A stretch of 64,000 nt of DNA, from positions 12,120,476-12,184,475 of the forward strand of contig ML660774.1 in assembly GCA_007570785.1 (NCBI GenBank), in the 5' to 3' direction. Of the stretch, positions 32,001 through 44,299 are shown one piece after another (position 1 is the first letter of the stretch; the number at the start of each line of letters is the position of its first letter). The notes under the pieces are model-generated. The model was not told where the DNA came from and made no database searches. It saw only the letters and a list, made by a program, of their open reading frames with translations. The DNA comes from Antilocapra americana (lineage: Eukaryota > Chordata > Mammalia > Artiodactyla > Antilocapridae). The position numbers were made by a program, and so were the translations under genes.

Positions 32001-32809
32001 TTCTTTGTGCCCAGGCAGCCTTTTGAGAGCCTACTACAACATTTAAAAACTCCTAAAATTCTTCAGATGCAACACAGAAGATTTCCTTTAGATTATATTC
32101 CAGTGTCAAATAACTTTTACAGCTGAGAACTTTTTCCTGCCAAAACTAAATTCCTCCCCTTAAATTTTAAGCCTGTATATCAGAACCCAGAACCAGGCCT
32201 TGTCTACCCACCTTATACAATGCTATCATTCTCTTTATCTCCTGTAAGGATGGGATTGAAAAAAAGCTGTTTGGTTTCGCACAAGGGGCCAATTTTTCAC
32301 CTTGACAAACTCATGAGATTATAGTATTTACTGACATAGTTCCATGACCAAATTCGAGTCATCTGTTTGGAGATTTTACCACTTTTGACTGGAAGGGGAA
32401 AAGAAAGTTATGTGGAGCTATTGTTCTAACAGCATCAAATACCTGGAGAACAAAAACTGTGGGATGATCACTTCACCCAGCAGGCTCTAGAATGCTAGCA
32501 GATTTCTAGGTGATTAAATTTTCACAGGACTCAGATTTAAATGGGGCTGTAGATGAAAGTGTGCAGGGTTGTTTGATTAACTCCTTAGGATTTAGACCAG
32601 ACTGGCTGCAGCTATTTTCAGTAATAGGACAATGCCCGTTATTAGCCTAAAGGTTTTTCTCAATTTCCATTTCCAATGCAAATCTATCACAAACATGCTA
32701 AACTGTTGAGGAGGAGCAGAGCAAACGGGAGGGTATAATTGTTGCATATTAACCCTTGGCTCTGGTATATAGATTGTACCTTGTTGGAGATCTAAAGATA
32801 TGTAAGATA
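29061..32809. other. long unassigned stretch with a poly-C run
   Basis: About 3.7 kb without a recognised transposable element, unusual for this window. A 24-base C run sits at 30969-30992. Around 31020-31180 the sequence is relatively GC-rich. No open frame exceeds about 67 codons and no splice-flanked exon stands out. It may hold conserved non-coding sequence, but I cannot show that. Confidence 0.45.
30964..30992 (+). repeat. poly-C tract
   Basis: cccct followed by 24 consecutive C, then gcag. It directly follows an A-rich/AAC stretch (aaaaaaacaacacccct). Long C runs are rare in mammals because they are hard to replicate and sequence; the exact length is likely to vary or be mis-called. 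Confidence 0.97.
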
Positions 32810-33060
32810 GTGTTCTTGCCTTTCAAGAACGAATGCTCTAGAAGGGACAAAGGTAAATACAAAAACATATTTTTCACAATGTGAGAAAATTAAAGATGTA
32901 GAAATAAAGGGAAAACAGCAATTCTTAGGGAAAGACTAGTAAATCCTTTCACAAGTATTGAACAAAGTGCTAAGCAGCAGGATTGGGGAGGGAGCATGCA
33001 GAATTGAAGAAGGAAAGATATTATTCGTATTACAGAGCTAACATTTCACAAAGCAGCCGG
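32810..33060 (-). mobile_element. possible L2 fragment, minus strand
   Basis: ttcttgcctttcaagaacga, tctagaagggacaaaggtaa and the purine-rich sequence after it resemble the antisense L2 block (ccctgccctcatggagcttacattctag). The match is loose. Confidence 0.35.
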
Positions 33061-33767
33061 AGCTGAGCAAATAAGTCTTCAAGTAAGGTGAATGAGGAGA
33101 CAGAGCCAGATTTTTATAAAAAATAATCCAAGTCTTTCCTTGAATTTATAATGACCAGTTTTATTGCTTCAAGATTTAGGACTACTGCCATATTGAATAA
33201 AATGAGAACAAAAACTTTTCAGTATTTTCAGAAAATTGCCCGGGAGGAGAAAAAGAAGCAATAAGTGAAAATGACAAATAAATGAGTCAAGGTGGTAACA
33301 GAATTTTATCCTATTATTTTAAAGTTAAGGCTGGTTTACAGCTTTTGAATTGCCTGGTTGTCTTAAGAATAAATCTTTTGATTTACTCCTCAACTAAAGA
33401 AGAAATGAAGATCCAAGATCCAAATATGTATTTTTATAGTATGACTCTGAAACTTTTAATTTTCGTATCCTCAGTGAAATGCGAACAGGTAAAGCATGGA
33501 CACAGGAGAGAAGAGCTGTGCCTTCTCATTGGGAGACTTGTCGGAAGTCCTGTCTCATCACTCTGAGGCTGTTTCCTCATCTGTACTATTTATGCAGTTA
33601 GTTGTGATAGAGGAAGATATAGTCCAGGGATCCTGGTTGCCGAGGAATAGCTCTGGTACAAAGGATAATATAGGCACATGTGCCTGTCACTTCTCTGCTG
33701 GGACTCTGTAGTATCGTTTCTGGGGGTTTCTTACTTTTGGCTCCTGTGTTCTCATCTCTCTGAAGAC
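33061..33767. other. unassigned sequence
   Basis: Mostly unrecognised. At about 33556-33590, gaggctgtttcctcatctgt resembles the MIR core, but the flanks do not extend the match well. Confidence 0.4.
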
Positions 33768-33980
33768 AAGAGTGAAATGTTAATCGCTCAGTCATGTCCA
33801 ACTCTTCGTGACCCCAAGGACTATAGCCCGCCAGGCTCCTCTGCCCTTGTAATTTCCCAGGCAAGAGTACTGGAGTGGGTAGCCATTTCCTTCTCCAGGG
33901 GATCTTCCCTAACCGGGGCTAGAACCTGGGTCTCCTGCAGTGCAGGCAGTTCTTTACCACCTGAGCCACAAGGGAAGCCC
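33768..33980 (-). mobile_element. Bov-tA SINE, minus strand
   Basis: Inverted tail gaaatgttaatcgctcagtc, body cgccaggctcctctgccctt and ggtagccatttccttctcca, and inverted tRNA head taccacctgagccacaaggg. Complete copy; TSD not read with confidence. Confidence 0.93.
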
Positions 33981-34374
33981 CTGATGTAAAGGAAGAAACA
34001 TAAAGATGAATGCAAGATGAATGTTTCTTTCTTTACCTGTTAGAGAAGAGTTGGCTTAAGCCATCCCAATCATGGTTCTTTTTTTCCTTGGACTCTACCA
34101 CATTCTGATAGGTCTCCTGATGGTCTTACCTCCTCCAGAAGGAGGTGATCCAAATTACAGGGGAAGGAAAAGAGGGCCATGAACTCAGCACACACATATA
34201 CTCATAAACCAAAACAGATAAGCAGTTGTGCTGTCCAAGTAATGTAGGCTAATTGAAGAATGGTAGTCTAGACAGGTCATTTCAGGCAGATGGTCCGTCG
34301 GCTGGTTGATTTGGTTGGTTGATTTGTGTGTTCACCGAAATCTGACAGTGGTGTCTTCCACAGTTCAGATACTT

Positions 34375-34545
34375 CTTAGGGACAAGAAAAAGACCCTTCA
34401 TTTATGGAGCTTACATTTTAGATTGAGAGAAACAATAAGCAAGTAAAACTAGCTGGATAACCTAATTTATTATTATGGTAAGAATTATGAAGGAAACCAA
34501 ATATGGTGCTGTGATAGTAAACACAGGGAGCCTGAGTAAAGTCAG
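34375..34545 (-). mobile_element. L2 3' fragment, minus strand
   Basis: tcatttatggagcttacatt, gagagaaacaataagcaagt and atatggtgctgtgatagt follow the antisense L2 3' region (catggagcttacattctagt; aataaacaagtaaataa; gatggtgataagtgctatg). Moderately diverged. Confidence 0.6.
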
Positions 34546-35904
34546 GTTGGGTCTTCTTGGGTGGCTTTACCATTCAGCGAATATAGATTTGGTGATTATA
34601 GGGTGCTGGGTATTGGATCCCATTAATCACTGCCTGTTTTGTACAAAACACTTGCCAGCTGACTTCCATTTCTGTGATGCTACCTGAGGGGCTATCCTCC
34701 TCATCCCGCACCTATAGACTGCTTGTGGCTGCTGGGCCCAAAGAGATGACATCTTCCTTTTTCTCCTCCTCCTCTTTCTCTGCCTCCTTCTTACAAAAAG
34801 GCAAATTTAAGGTCAAGATTTCTATAATGAAGCCGTTTCCCTTGGTGCTTTATTAGATTGAGATTTCAAATATTTGCAAAGTAAACACTCATTATATTTA
34901 TTTAGAGGCATTTTTACCCAAACATTCCTATACCTTTCATATTTGTTTTATTCTTAATCAAGCTTGGTTACTAAGTGAAATGAGGCCCCTATTTCAACTT
35001 GATCATTCAGTGTTTTATATCTCAAGGCTTTGGGTTTATTTTAAGATTTTATTTATAAAGAATTTGCCCATTTTTGAACTTATGTATTATACTATAATCA
35101 GGCATGAACCTGTCTCTTCCACATGCCTTATAGTTTAATCCGCTACCTCAAAACAGCAAGATGGGACTATTTATCTTTCTTATTTTTTAATGTATTTCAG
35201 CAGGCTAAGGAATATTGGTTGAAGATGCAGAAACATACATCTTATGAGAAAATGGGTTGCCCTAACATCTTCTACTTTTGAGTTGGGCACAGTGCCCAAA
35301 ACAGTCCCATCAATAAAATTATTCCATAACTTACAATGATTAATGAGAAAAAGGTACCTCTTTACCTCAGCTAAATTCTGCAAATGACAGAATAAATAGA
35401 AGAGAAAAAATGAAAGTTGTTCATGTTTTTTTCATGACTCCAGTAGTGGTTAGAATAACCAGAAACTGATGGGCCATAGAACGTCCACTTTCTACGTGAA
35501 GGTGAAAGATCTTCATGCCATTATCAGCTTGAAAACTGCCTGTGGGCGTATCAACAGCACTCAAGATAGTCTCATATTCAGGGAGAAATACTAGCTTTTA
35601 GCATTTACTCCAAGATCTTCATTCATGATTTTTACAGTAGAAATGTCTTAAGGGATGTAAAATTAACACTGTACTTTAAGATTACCTTGAAAAATGTTTT
35701 GCTCACTTAATCATAAGAACATAGTGTTTCAGATTTAAAAAGGAAAACAGAATAGGACCTAAAAATGTCAAATTGAATAGTAAAGCCAAAAAAAATTTTT
35801 TTTAAATGAGAATAAAATTATTTTGTCTTGCATTGATTGAAATCTTCTGTATTTTTCCCAATTAGAACAATGCTGTACAATATTATGAAATTCTCCCTAA
35901 TCCA
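34546..35904. other. unassigned sequence
   Basis: No repeat or exon-like frame recognised over about 1.3 kb. A short pyrimidine-rich stretch (tttttctcctcctcctcttt) lies near 34757. Confidence 0.4.
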
Positions 35905-36800
35905 TCTATTTTTCTTAAAATTTTTTTCTATTATAGTTTATAGCATAATATTGAATATAGTTCCTGGTGCTATACAGTAGGACCTTCTTATTTATTTTAT
36001 ATACAGTAGCTTGCATCTGTCAATCCCAAACTGCTGATTTATCCCCACCCCCCTACCACTTTTCAACGAACAAACCATAAGTTTGTTCTCTTATGTCTGT
36101 GAGTCTGTTTCTGTTTTATAAGTAAATTTGTTTGTATCAGAGTTTAGATCCCAAATATAAGTGATAGCATATGGTATTTGTCTTTTTATCTCTGACTTGG
36201 TTCACTTAGTAGGATAATTCTCTAGGTCCATTCATGTTACTGCAAATGACATTATTTTGCTCTTTCTTATGGCTGAGTCATATTCTACATGTACCACTTC
36301 TTTATCTATTCATCTGTTGATAGACATTTAGGTTGCTTCCATGTCCTGGCTTTGTAAATAGTGCTGCTATAAACATTGGGGTGCATGTATCTTTTCAAAC
36401 TGAGAGTATTCCCTAGATATGTGCCCAGGAGTGGGATGCAGGATCTTATGGTAGCTCTATATTTAGTTGTTAAAAGAATTTCCATACTGCTTTCTGTAAT
36501 GACTGAACCAATTTACATTCCCACCAACAGTATAGATTCCCTTTTCTCCACACCCTCTCTAGCATTTCTTAATTCTAGACTTTTTAATGATGGCCATCTG
36601 ACTGCTGTGAGGTGATGCCTCACTGTAGTTTTGATTTGCATTTTTCTAATAATTTGCGAAGTCTAGTATCTTTTCATGTGCTTATAGGCCATCTGTATGT
36701 CTTCTTTGGAGAAATGTCTACTTAGTTCTTCTGCCCAGTTTTTGATTGGGTTTTGTTGTTGTTGTTATTGAGTTGTATCCTAGTTTATATGTTTAAAATA
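35905..36800 (-). mobile_element. L1 LINE 3' end, minus strand
   Basis: Inverted L1 3' UTR (tgaatatagttcctggtgct, tagcttgcatctgtcaatcc) continues into antisense ORF2 (ccaacagtatagattccctt, ctgtgaggtgatgcctcact, ttttgattgggttttgttgt). 5'-truncated; no coding capacity. Confidence 0.88.
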
Positions 36801-37857
36801 GGTGACACTTCCATGGTAATTTAATACTGAGAGAAGAGATGCTATCTGGAGATCGTCAGGGATCAGGCGCTTTCAGACTCAGGATGTGAGGCAGCACAGC
36901 CTATAGATCAGGACAGATGGTGCCTGAGCAAGAGTATCAGTGAGAGGGACTGGAGTCACCGAACATAGGAAAAGGATGAATGAAACAAATAACTTATCTT
37001 TTATTTCATATAATGGTACCTTTTTTGTAGTGTCTTTATTTGAGAAATGGCATTTTCTAATCCCATATGTCAAAGTATGCTGCTGTGTGTTGTTTCTGCC
37101 TCCTGAACTTGTCTAGAACAATCAGGCAGGCACAAAATTTTTTCTTTTCTTTTTGCCATCTAATCTAGTTTTTATTATTCACAGATCGTTTGACTAGATA
37201 GTGAACCTCTGACGGGCAGGTGTATGATTATCAAACACAATGTTGTAGCTACTGTAGCATTGGTTTGCTGCTGTGATACTCACTGTATTGAAAGGGTACA
37301 GACTATGACCAAGGGCAGAATTATTGCTGAATGACTTAGAAGTGACTCAATCTGAGGTTCTACAAGTTTTAATTCATGAACTGCTGGTTTTAAATTTGAA
37401 TTTTGATTTTTTTTTTCTTGTGGGTGTTGTAAGTGTATTTCTCATACTCATGGACAATAATTAACCCTTGCCAGGCAAAGATGTAAAATTCTGCCTCATT
37501 AGTAAGACCAAGAGACTGAGCTCTCTGAACTTTAACATCCAGCTGGAGAAAGTCAGGATTCAGTAGAGAAACATCTGGGCTGCTAAAGGGATTAGCACCA
37601 GGGGTTTCCTCCTAAGGACTAAAATGCTGTTTGCTCTAAAGATATCTGTTATACTAGATTTAAGAGTAATAGAAAAATATGGGTAGGGAGTCAATTCTGG
37701 GCTGACAGAATCTTATTTATTCTACTGGGACATGAAGTTCTTGGAAATTACTGTGTGAAACATGACAAGTATTTTCTCCATTGTGCCCCATTATAATTAT
37801 AAGGGAAAGAATTGCATGTTCCTTCAAGGATATTGGGTTCTAGATAGAGATGTGCCT
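36801..37857. other. unassigned sequence
   Basis: About 1 kb with no recognised repeat. A T run occurs near 37407-37418. Confidence 0.4.
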
Positions 37858-37864
37858 ACCATCT

Positions 37865-38075
37865 GGCTTCCCTGGTGGTTCAGTGGTAAAGAATTCCCCT
37901 GCCAAACAAGACATGGGTTCAATCCCTGGGTCAGGAAGATCCCCCTGGAGAAGGAAATGGCATCCCACTCCAGTATCCTTGCCTGGGAAATCCATGGACA
38001 GAGGAGATTGGCGGGCTCCAGTCCATGGGGTCACAAAAGAATCAGACAGGACTTAGCAACTAAACAACAGCAATA
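37865..38075 (+). mobile_element. Bov-tA SINE, complete
   Basis: Runs from ggcttccctggtggttcagt to gacttagcaactaaacaaca. A short TSD accatct at 37858-37864 and 38076-38082 fits the insertion limits. Open frames here, such as 37762-38076, are translations of the SINE. Confidence 0.93.
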
Positions 38076-38222
38076 ACCATCTCACTATATCAAACATGCT
38101 GCTAAGGCCAAATCATTGTCATGAGAATATAGTAATAGGTTAACATAGAGGGAAGTTTCCATTTTTTTTCTTTTCCCTCCATTTTCTGGTTTGCTAGTAT
38201 AATAGGGTCGGAGTATTTTAGT

Positions 38223-38428
38223 CAATGCTGTTTGACAGAACTTTCTCTGATATTGGAAATGTTCCATATCCTCACTGTTCAATATGGTAGCTACTCCCCA
38301 TATATGGCTGTTATGAACTTGAAATATGGCTAATGTTGCTGGTAAATGAATTTGAAGTTTTATTTAACTTTAGCTAATTTAAATTTAAATAGCTGGACAT
38401 TGCTAATGGCTACCATATTGACAGGGCC
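38223..38428 (+). mobile_element. hAT-Charlie-type MITE (MER33-like)
   Basis: tgacagaactttctctgata, ttcaatatggtagctactcc, ttatttaactttagctaatt and atggctaccatattgacagg follow a known non-autonomous mammalian hAT element. The two ends are roughly inverted (about gctgtttgacag against ccatattgacagggcc read in reverse). I recall this as MER33, but the exact family name should be checked. Confidence 0.65.
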
Positions 38429-39390
38429 ATCTAATAAATGGAATGAAGTCATAAATAATGCATTCATTTATCTTCGCTGACTAGAATTCTTAGATGCTAC
38501 AATTAGAATTATTAAAATGTCACAGAGTGTTGTCACTTCACAGAAATGAATTTACTTTGATTTTTACTTTTTTAAACCAAGGGAGGAACATATATTTTCA
38601 GACAGGCTAAGCAGTTCAGTGAATATGCTTTCATAAATCACATTGCTTCTCCTATTTTGTATAGGAAATTGATCTCTGTATCATGTAAAGGAAGGCTTCT
38701 GCTTTGGAGAAGACACATCATGACACACAGTGTTTGAACATGAATTGTTTGGACGTTGCCATGTGTCAGCTTTGTTCAGGATTCATTTTGCTTTCTTCAA
38801 CAGGCCAGGAGCATGTCAAGGTGAAGGGTATTAGCTTGAGTTTTCAGATATGGCCAGTTTCTTGTGTTACAGTTGTATTTGTGTCATAGGTCAAATAATA
38901 GGCCTTCATTGTTATTTCACTTAATATTTATTATTCCATTGGGTTCTGTTATGTGATCTTTTGTGTTCAGGTGTCAACTATATTATGGTAAACCATTCTA
39001 GAGCCATACAAATGAATACCTTTAGGGAGTTCATGATGGCATTTAACAACACACAGAAACAAACATGCCACCTTTCCAGTATTAAAACTTAGGTAAAGTT
39101 TATTGAATTATATGTAAGATTTAAATACTCCTTTTTGACTAATTAGGCATTGTTCACTACTGCCTAGAATTCTAGACTCAATTCTTACTCCACGTTTTTT
39201 ACGGTTGTACTTTCCCTCATTTTCACAGACTGCAATGTCCTCTTGACTCAGGGAATGAAGAGAGGGTGAAACTGGGAATATTGACAGAGTCCAGAAAAGT
39301 TAATGCTTGAATTGTGAATTTCTGAAATTTTCACAGTTTCTGTTCTATTCTCTTCTTGTCAGTTCCCTCCTACATATGTTTTATTCAGGT
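38429..39390. other. unassigned sequence
   Basis: No repeat recognised over about 960 bp; short frames only. Confidence 0.4.
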
Positions 39391-42012
39391 ATCAGTTCAG
39401 TTCAGTTGCTCAGTTGTGTCCAACTCTTTGTGACCCCATGAATTGCAGCACACCAGGCTTCCCTGTCCATTACCAACTCCCAGAGTCCACCCAAACCAAA
39501 ATCCATCGAGTTGGTGACGCCATCCAGCCATCTCATCCTCTGTCGTCCCTTCTCCTCCTGCCCTCAATTATTCCCAGCATTATGGTTTATTCCAATGAGT
39601 CAACTCTTCACATCAGGTGGTCAAAGGATTGGAGTTTCAGCTTTGACATCAGTCCTTCCAATGAACACCCAGCACTGATCTCCTTTAGGATGGACTGGTT
39701 GGACTCCTTGCAGTCCAAGGGGCTCTCAAGTCTTCTCCAACACCACAGTTCAAAAGCATCAATTCTTCAGCGCTCAGCTTTCTTCACCGTCCAACTCTCA
39801 CATCCATACATGACTACCAGAAAAACCATAAACTTGAATAGACAGACATTTTTTGACAAAGTAATGTCTCTGCTTCTAAATATGCTATCTAGGTTTGTCA
39901 TAACTTTACTTCCAAGAAGTAAGCGTCTTTTAATTTCATGGCTGCAGTCACCATCTGCAGTGATTTTGGAGCCCCCCAAAATAAACTCTGACACTGTTTC
40001 TACTGTTTCCCCATCTATTTCCCATGAAGTGATGGGACCAGGTGCCATGATCTTAGTTTTCTGAATGTTGAGCTTTAAGCCAACTTTTTCACTCTCCTCT
40101 TTCACTTTCATTGAGAGGCTTTTTAGTTCCTCTTCACTTTCTGCCATAAGGGTGGTGTCATCTGCATATCTGAGGTTACTGATATTTCTTCCAGCAATCT
40201 TGATTCCAGCTTATGCTTCTTCCAGCCCAGTGTTTCTCATGATGTGCTCTGCATATAAATTAAATAAGCAGGGTGACAATATACAGCCTTGACGTACTCC
40301 TTTCCCTATTTGGAACCAGTCTTTTGTTCCATGTCCAGTTCTAACTGTTGCTTCTTGACCTTCATAAAGGTTCTCAAGGGACAGGTCAGGTGGTCTGGTG
40401 TTCCCATCTCTTTCAGAATTTTCCACAGTTTATTGTGATCTGCATAGTCAGAGGCTTTGGCATAGTCAATAAAGCAGAAATAGGTGTTTTTCTGGAACTC
40501 TCTTGCTTTCTCAATAATCCATCAGATGTTGGCAACTTGACCTCTGATTCCTCTGCCTTTTCTAAAACCAGCTTGAACATCTGGAAGTTCATGGTTCACA
40601 TATTCCTGAAGCCTGGCTTGGAGAATTTTGAGTATTACTTTACTAGTGTGTGAGATGAGTGCAATTGTGTGGTAGTCCAAGCATTCTTTGGCATTGCCTT
40701 TCTTTGGGATTGGAATGAAAACTGACCTTTACCAGTCCTGTGGCCATTGCTGAGTTTTCCAAATTTGCTGGCATCTTGAGTGTACCACTATCACAGCATC
40801 ATCTTTTAGGATTTGAAATAGCTCAGCTGGAATTCCATCACCTCCACTAGCTTTGTTTGTAGCGATGCTTTCTAAGGCCCACTTGACTTCAGATTCCAGG
40901 ATGTCTGGCTCTAGGTGAGTGATCACACCATCGTGATTATCTGGTCGTGAAGATCTTTTTTGTACAGTTCTTCTGTGTATTCTTGCCACCTCTTCTTAAT
41001 ATCTTCTACTTCTGTTAGGTCCATATCATTTCTGTCCTTTATTGAGCCCATGTTTATATGAAATGTTCCCTTGGTATCTCTAATTTTCTTGAAGAGATCT
41101 CTAGCCTTTCCCATTCTGTTGTTTCCCTCTATTTCTTTGCATTGATCGCTGAGGAAGGCTTTCTTATCTCTCCTTGCTATTCTTTGGAACTCTGCATTCA
41201 GATGGGAATATCTTTCTTTTTCTCCTTTGCTTTTCACTTCTCATCTTTCACAGCTATTTGTAAGGCCTCTTCATACAGTCATTTTGCTGTTTTGCATTTC
41301 TTTTCCATGGGGATTGTTTTAATCCCTGTCTCCTGTGCAATGTCACGAACCTCCGTCCATAGTTCATCAGGCACTCTATCAGATCTAGTCCCTTAAATCT
41401 ATTTCTCACTTCCACTGTATAATCATAAGGGATTTGATTTAGGTCATATCTGAATGGTCTAGTGGTTTTCCCTACTTTCTTCAATTTAAGTCTGAATTTG
41501 GCAAGAAGGAGTTCATAATCTGAGCCACAGTCAGCTTCTGGTCTTGTTTTTGCTGACTGTATAGAACTTCTCCATCTTTGGCTGCCAGTAATAAAATCAA
41601 TCTGATTTCGGTGTTGACCATTGGTGATGTCCATGTGTAGAGTCTTCTCTTATGTTGTTGGAAGAGGTGTTTGCTATGACCAGTGCGTTCTCCTGGCAAA
41701 ACTCTATTAGCCTTTGCCCTGCTTCATTCTGTACTCCAAGGCCAAATCTGCCTGTTACTCCAGGTGTTTGCTGACCTCTTACTTTTGCATTCCAGTCCCT
41801 GATAATGAAAAGGACATCTTTTTGGGGTGTTATTTCTAAAAGATCTTGTAGGTCTTCATAGAACCGTTCAGCTTCTTCAGCATTACTGGTTGGGGCATAG
41901 GCTTGGATTACTGTGATATTGAATGGTTTGCCTTGGAAACAACAGAGATCATTCTGTCATTTTTGAGACTGCATCCAAGTACTGCATTTCAGACTCTTTT
42001 GTTGACTTTATA
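39391..42012 (-). mobile_element. BovB LINE, 2.6 kb, minus strand
   Basis: The tail is at the left (cagttcagttcagttgctca). Going upstream on the minus strand: C-terminal region (40147-39767, CESWTVKKAE), RT palm with an intact YADD box at 40157-40168 preceded by GKGVRQGCILSPCLFN, RT fingers (40989-40729), linker (41237-40923, RRDKKAFLSDQCKE), the endonuclease C-terminus with CGSDYELL near 41520, and the rest of the endonuclease to about 42012, where it is truncated. Several frameshifts remain (for example near 40490 and 41390). The 216-codon plus frame at 39414-40064 is an antisense shadow. Confidence 0.93.
40211..41634 (-). pseudogene. BovB endonuclease/RT remnant
   Basis: Coding remnant within the 39.4-42.0 kb BovB, readable in pieces: endonuclease C-terminus (41634-41254), linker to RT (41237-40923), RT fingers (40989-40729) and palm (40426-40211). 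The catalytic YADD is kept, but the pieces lie in different frames. No continuous protein can be made from this copy as written. Confidence 0.8.
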
Positions 42013-43429
42013 CTCAGTTATAAAGGCCATTTAATTTCAATACACAAAATATGTAAAACATTGTCAGCTAAAGAATATTCCTCTGATAACACTAATTTTG
42101 GAAATGTGTTCATAAAAGGGAAATTGCAGTCAAGATGTCTAAGAGTGAGTTGTTCCAACACATTTGATTAAGGTAACTTCAACTTTTTCCTTCTCCTTTC
42201 CTCATTTTGAACTTGGTACCAGAGTTCTCTGTTATAGGGTATGGGAGTTAGAGAAGGCGAGGTTCACTTGCACTTTTCAGGAAGAGATCACCTTTAATGA
42301 GGCGAGAAGTGGGCAGCCATCAGATTAGTGAGCTGCTGCCCTAACCCAAGAAAAGAGTATGTACGTATAGGCATGTATGTGGAAATCTACTGTCTTAAGG
42401 GGGCCTGTTCTTCTCCAAGGTTGTTTGGATTATTTATCTCTTAAATGGCTGGGCAAGGAATTCTGGAGATCAGCCAGAGGCTGGGACCAGCTGGGAGCTA
42501 GGTGTAATCAACCTTAATGTCCATCTTTTTCTTCTGGTGAGAGAGTTCTTTGTTTTTGCATAGGCTGCTGGAGAGGACCTGGAAGGGAGTGTTTACTCCA
42601 GGCTATTTTGAGCTGTGTAAGTTTCCTTCATTCATTTCTTAATGAAATGAAAAATATTAAAACATATTTTCCAGAATATTTGGAGAATTTCAGATAAAGT
42701 TACTTACCTTACCTAAATAGCTGTAGATATTTCAGAACAATCGCCCTGTGCTGATCATAGAGATCTTCCCAATATACTCCAAAACTTTCCATTATGACTT
42801 CTACAGCAGTGGACAATCATATAGGTCAACAGGTTTGGGGCTGAGGGCGTCCAGGGAGATGCATTGCCACATTTTGAAAGCAGATTGTTTTATGAGAGAG
42901 AGTAAGAATGTTGGCAGCAATGAAATAAATTCTCCTTGGAAGGCTATTTATTTATTTATTTTTGACAACAAAAATTCTTCAGGTGAAGATTATCTCATAG
43001 CAAAATAATAATCCTACAATTCTGATTCCCTCATGGGTAAGCAGGGTTAGAGATAAATAAGAGTTCAGCTTCCCTTTCTCAAGTTGATATGCAGACATTT
43101 CAGAAAGCAGTCACCTTTTAGAAAAGATGGCAACAGTTAACAACTTCAAGTTAAACAAGTAGTAACAAGTTATCCTGAAGTGCTTTGTTTCAGAGCACCT
43201 CTTAAAAGACTGAAGGAAAGGCAGAAAGAAAAAACAAACAAACAAACAAACAAAAAACCCCCAAAACTGAGTGAAACTTACAAGACTTAAAACTGGAGCT
43301 GCTTCATAGAGTAAAATCCCAGCCAATTTATGCTTACAAAACACTTCATTGTGCTCAGTTTGATTCTAGACAGAAAGACTTAGGAAGGATTAAAGTGAGT
43401 GCTAATTTTTTACACAACCAGTTCTCAGC
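42013..43429. other. unassigned sequence
   Basis: No major repeat recognised. Small simple repeats occur at 42946-42960 (ttta units) and 43226-43256 (aaac units followed by a C run). Confidence 0.4.
43226..43256 (+). repeat. (AAAC)n simple repeat
   Basis: About six aaac/caaa units form a short low-complexity tract that ends in aaaaaacccc. Read on the other strand it is a (TTTG)n run. Confidence 0.9.
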
Positions 43430-43580
43430 CTAATATCTAAATAGTGGAGTCACAAATTCCTGTGCTTGAACCCCAACTCCTCTTTGGCCAAGTTTTTAAA
43501 TTCTATAAGCCTTAGTTTCTTTACATACATAATTAGGATAATCATCATACTTATTTGGGGGATTATTATTTTTATTGTTG
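43430..43580 (+). mobile_element. MIR SINE
   Basis: gtgcttgaaccccaactcct, then aagtttttaaattctataag, then cttagtttctttacatacat, then a gataatcatcatacttattt block fit the MIR consensus in order. A TTATTATT-type end follows. Confidence 0.7.
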
Positions 43581-43779
43581 TTGTTAATAATAATTTTTGT
43601 TTTTATTTCCAAGTCATGTTTTGATTTAACTTACTGATCTCCATGTCTGTTGCCATTATCTTAAGCCATCTGCCCATCATCTCTTGCTTGGGCAACCTGC
43701 CTTAATTTCCTATTGGTCTGCTTTTCCCTTCTTGATTTTCTCCCTTTCCTGTCTTATCACATAGTAACCAAAGTGTGTA

Positions 43780-44255
43780 ACAGTAACAACAGAACCAAAG
43801 CACAACTGGATCAGATTGCTACCCTCTTTCTTAAAATCATTCAACATTTTCCTTTGGCTCTGGAAATAAAATCTAAACTCCTTTCCGTGACTTGCAAGGA
43901 TTTGAAAGATCTGGTTCCTCTTCCGTTTCCACTTCTCTGGGCTTTTGCACTGACCATCCCTCCTGCTTGGGATGGGTTTTCCCAGTTGGTGGTATGGGTG
44001 GCTCTTTGTCATCCCTTCTGTCCATCTCAAATGATCCCTCTACTGATAGCCCTTCTTTCTTCCCTCATCTCAGTTGTCCTTCCCTAGCTTTTGTTAATCA
44101 TCATACTTATTTTCTTAGTCATAATATAAAGCTATCTTTTTAAGATTTATTTTTTTCTTGCTAATGTTTTTCTTCCTCCATAGGAAGATATGCTTTGTTG
44201 AGGTAAGGAATCTTGGATAGGTTATTCACCATCATGTCACCAGGGCCCAGTAATC
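43780..44255 (+). mobile_element. L2 LINE 3' region, plus strand
   Basis: aaatcattcaacattttcct, gaaataaaatctaaactcct and tgcaaggatttgaaagatct are the classic L2 block. They are followed by tctgggcttttgcactgacc, a ggaatg-type lead into ttcccagttggtgg, and at about 44190 a 3' end with gatatgctttgttgaggtaa and tgtcaccagggcccag. The 124-codon frame at 43713-44087 lies in this L2 and is not a gene. Confidence 0.8.
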
Positions 44256-44299
44256 ATGTGATTTCTAGTTGTCATGTACAATAACAGCTACTTTCTTTT

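Noticed and set aside
39414..40064. 216-codon open frame on the plus strand
   Set aside because: It is the antisense of the BovB C-terminal region and recurs at the equivalent place in the other minus-strand BovB copies (8287-8664, 56108-56485). It is not an independent gene.
39380..42030. Possible TSD tttattcag / tttatactcag for the BovB at 39391
   Set aside because: It requires an indel, and the word is too A+T-rich to trust.
43713..44087. 124-codon frame that looks hydrophobic and membrane-like
   Set aside because: It coincides with an L2 3' region on the plus strand; the pyrimidine-rich composition explains the Leu/Phe-rich translation.
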